Source of the DNA: Alphaproteobacteria bacterium | Lineage (GTDB): Bacteria; Pseudomonadota; Alphaproteobacteria; Micropepsales; Micropepsaceae | Reading direction: 5' to 3' | Length of the DNA: 64,000 nucleotides | NCBI GenBank assembly: GCA_024236055.1 | Contig: JACKLF010000002.1 | Span: 310,001-374,000 of the forward strand | Part shown: positions 62,551 to 64,000 of the stretch, piece by piece | How positions within the stretch are numbered: the first letter of the stretch is position 1 | How the letters are laid out: every line of letters begins with the position of its first letter | Made by a program: the position numbers and the translations under genes | Notes under the pieces: generated by a model | Databases searched by the model: none | Told to the model about the DNA's origin: nothing | Seen by the model: the letters and a program-made list of their open reading frames with translations, nothing else

Positions 62551-63432
62551 ATGATCCAGGCCCTGCTTCCCTATCCCCATATCGACCCGGTGGCCCTGCA
62601 CATCTGGGGGCCGCTGGAAATCCGCTGGTATGCCCTGGCCTACATCGCCGGCATCGTGCTGGCCTGGTGGGGCATCGTGCGGGTGCTGCGCAAGAAGGCG
62701 CTGTGGGCCCATCCGCCCTTCAACGGCAGGCCGCCGGCCACCGAGGACGATATCGGCGACCTGGTGGTCTGGGCCGTCTTCGGCGTCATCATCGGCGGAC
62801 GGCTTGGCTGGGTGCTGATCTATGGCGTCATCCTGTGTTCGGTGACGCCCGACTATGGCGGCTTCTGCACCGGCCTGCCGATGGATTTCGTCCATCACCC
62901 CATGCGCATCTTCGCGGCCTGGGAAGGCGGCATGTCCTTTCATGGCGGCCTGTTCGGCGTGATCGTCGCCATGTGGCTGTTCTGCCGCAAACGCAAGCTG
63001 AAGCTGCTGCCCATCGCCGACCTGGCCTGCGCCTTCGCGCCGGTCGGCCTGTTCTTCGGCCGCATCGCCAACTTCATCAATGATGAATTGTGGGGCCGGC
63101 CCACCGACGTGCCCTGGGCGATGATCTTCCCGCGCGGCGGCAACATTCCCCGTCACCCCAGCCAGCTTTACGAGGCGGCGCTGGAAGGCATCGCGCTGTT
63201 CATCATCCTGCAGATCGCGCTGCGCGTGTTTCGCGCCAACGAACGGCCGGGCCTGCTGTCGGCCCTCTTCCTGTTCGGCTATGGCGCCTTCCGCTTCTTC
63301 GTCGAATGGTTCCGCGAGCCCGACAGCCAGTTCATTGGCCCCATCTCCATGGGCATGGCGCTGTCGATCCCGATCTGGCTGGCGGCCGGGTTTCTGTTCT
63401 GGATTTCCCGGCGCAAGCCCGCGGCGCAATGA
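62551..63432 (+). CDS. lgt: prolipoprotein diacylglyceryl transferase
   Basis: 293-residue inner-membrane enzyme that attaches diacylglycerol to the lipobox Cys of lipoproteins. The Lgt signature GRIANFINDELWGRPTD, the upstream GMSFHGGLFGVI with His, and RHPSQLYEAALEGIALF are present, with about seven helices. The stop overlaps the start of the MidA-type gene (ATGA). Confidence 0.94.
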   Translation: MIQALLPYPHIDPVALHIWGPLEIRWYALAYIAGIVLAWWGIVRVLRKKALWAHPPFNGRPPATEDDIGDLVVWAVFGVIIGGRLGWVLIYGVILCSVTPDYGGFCTGLPMDFVHHPMRIFAAWEGGMSFHGGLFGVIVAMWLFCRKRKLKLLPIADLACAFAPVGLFFGRIANFINDELWGRPTDVPWAMIFPRGGNIPRHPSQLYEAALEGIALFIILQIALRVFRANERPGLLSALFLFGYGAFRFFVEWFREPDSQFIGPISMGMALSIPIWLAAGFLFWISRRKPAAQ

Positions 63433-64000
63433 CGGCGCATGAAGGCAACAGCGTGACTTTGGCCAGCCGCATCGCGGCGCTTATCGAGGCCCAGGGCCCG
63501 ATGTCGGTGGCGCAGTTCATGTCCATCGCCCTGCTCGATCCCGCCCAGGGCTATTACGCCACCCGCGATCCCTTCGGCCCCCGCGACAAGGGCGGCGATT
63601 TCATCACCGCGCCCGAAATCAGCCAGATGTTCGGCGAGATGCTCGGCCTGTGGCTGGTGCAGGCCTGGATCGACCAGGGGCGTCCGCAAAATCCCCGCCT
63701 GGTCGAACTGGGACCGGGGCGCGGCACGCTGATGGCCGACATCCTGCGCGCCGCCCGCCAGGCGCCCGGCTTCCTGGACCAGCTTGAGGTGGTGCTGATC
63801 GAGGCCAGCCCGGTGCTGCGCGCCGTGCAGCAGCAGACGCTGGCCGACAGCGGCGCAGCCGTGCGCTGGCAAAACCAGTTCGGCGAAGGACTGGACGAGC
63901 GGCCGCTCTTTCTGGTCGCCAACGAGTTTTTCGACGCCCTGCCGCTGCGCCAGTATGTAAGGACCGACCGCGGCTGGTGCGAGCGCATGGTCACGGTGGA
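63429..64000 (+). CDS. MidA-family SAM-dependent methyltransferase, 3' end cut by window
   Basis: First 190 residues visible. MSVAQFMSIALLDPAQGYYA and GDFITAPEISQMFGEMLGLW are the typical N-terminal MidA/NDUFAF7 blocks, LVELGPGRGTLMADIL is the SAM-binding motif and LVANEFFDALPLRQY the post-motif. NDUFAF7 methylates an Arg of complex I in mitochondria; bacterial members are presumed equivalent. ATGA coupling to lgt is a common arrangement in alphaproteobacteria. Confidence 0.92.
   Translation, partial: MTAHEGNSVTLASRIAALIEAQGPMSVAQFMSIALLDPAQGYYATRDPFGPRDKGGDFITAPEISQMFGEMLGLWLVQAWIDQGRPQNPRLVELGPGRGTLMADILRAARQAPGFLDQLEVVLIEASPVLRAVQQQTLADSGAAVRWQNQFGEGLDERPLFLVANEFFDALPLRQYVRTDRGWCERMVTV

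Overview
The window looks like a high-GC (mid-60s percent by eye) chromosomal segment of a free-living alphaproteobacterium. Pointers are a gene-transfer-agent (GTA) type terminase pair, the DUF2849–CysI–DUF934 assimilation cluster, DUF1491, DUF6456 and DUF2336-like proteins, an unusually large UvrB, and PAS-type sensor kinases of the kind common in Caulobacterales and Rhizomicrobium-like lineages. No rRNA, tRNA or CRISPR array was recognised.

Layout. 1–1.5 kb: end of a GTA-like packaging pair, with TerL interrupted by two stops. 1.7–12.3 kb: PBP1A, an NMT1/THI5-type ABC uptake operon, an MFS transporter, a sulfite/nitrite reductase operon, a Spy-like periplasmic protein and an ornithine-decarboxylase-type enzyme. 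12.4–15.3 kb: a tandemly duplicated two-gene module (receiver-like protein with Glu in place of the phospho-acceptor Asp, plus an all-helical partner), followed by a DUF2336-like protein. A third, more decayed receiver of the same family lies at 29.3 kb. 15.3–26.4 kb: prfC, chrA, small DUF genes, two divergent histidine kinases, DUF6456 and a stand-alone DnaA domain IV protein. 26.5–29.1 kb: a lower-GC island with a HEPN-motif protein and an IS1595-family element; a near-identical 36-bp copy of the transposase promoter region sits inverted at the other edge. 29.3–38.7 kb: sodB, a class III aminotransferase, an MBL hydrolase, a large uncharacterised protein, a SYLF protein, a ~100-bp hairpin repeat and a frameshifted YqhA-family gene. 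38.8–43 kb: uvrB, then a low-GC decayed AIPR (abortive phage infection) gene. 43.3–45.1 kb: a one-heme porin-cytochrome fusion resembling Cyc2 directly followed by a HiPIP, suggesting electron exchange across the outer membrane. 45.1–64 kb: mostly core genes: exoD, two cspA-type genes, a Gre-like factor, arsC, glnD, trpS, an SDR/folB pair, uvrC, pgsA, a DMT transporter, ilvE, an OmpR/EnvZ-type pair, a broken proC, ybjN, ubiK, lgt and a MidA-type methyltransferase.

How they fit together. Housekeeping functions (cell wall, DNA repair, nitrogen sensing, lipid and folate synthesis) alternate with three accessory patches: the degenerate-receiver modules, the HEPN/IS island and the AIPR relic. The Cyc2-like/HiPIP pair is the most interesting metabolic hint. 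Four protein genes (terL, yqhA-like, proC, AIPR) carry frame lesions. The AIPR gene is clearly decayed; the others could be real decay or consensus errors in a draft assembly.
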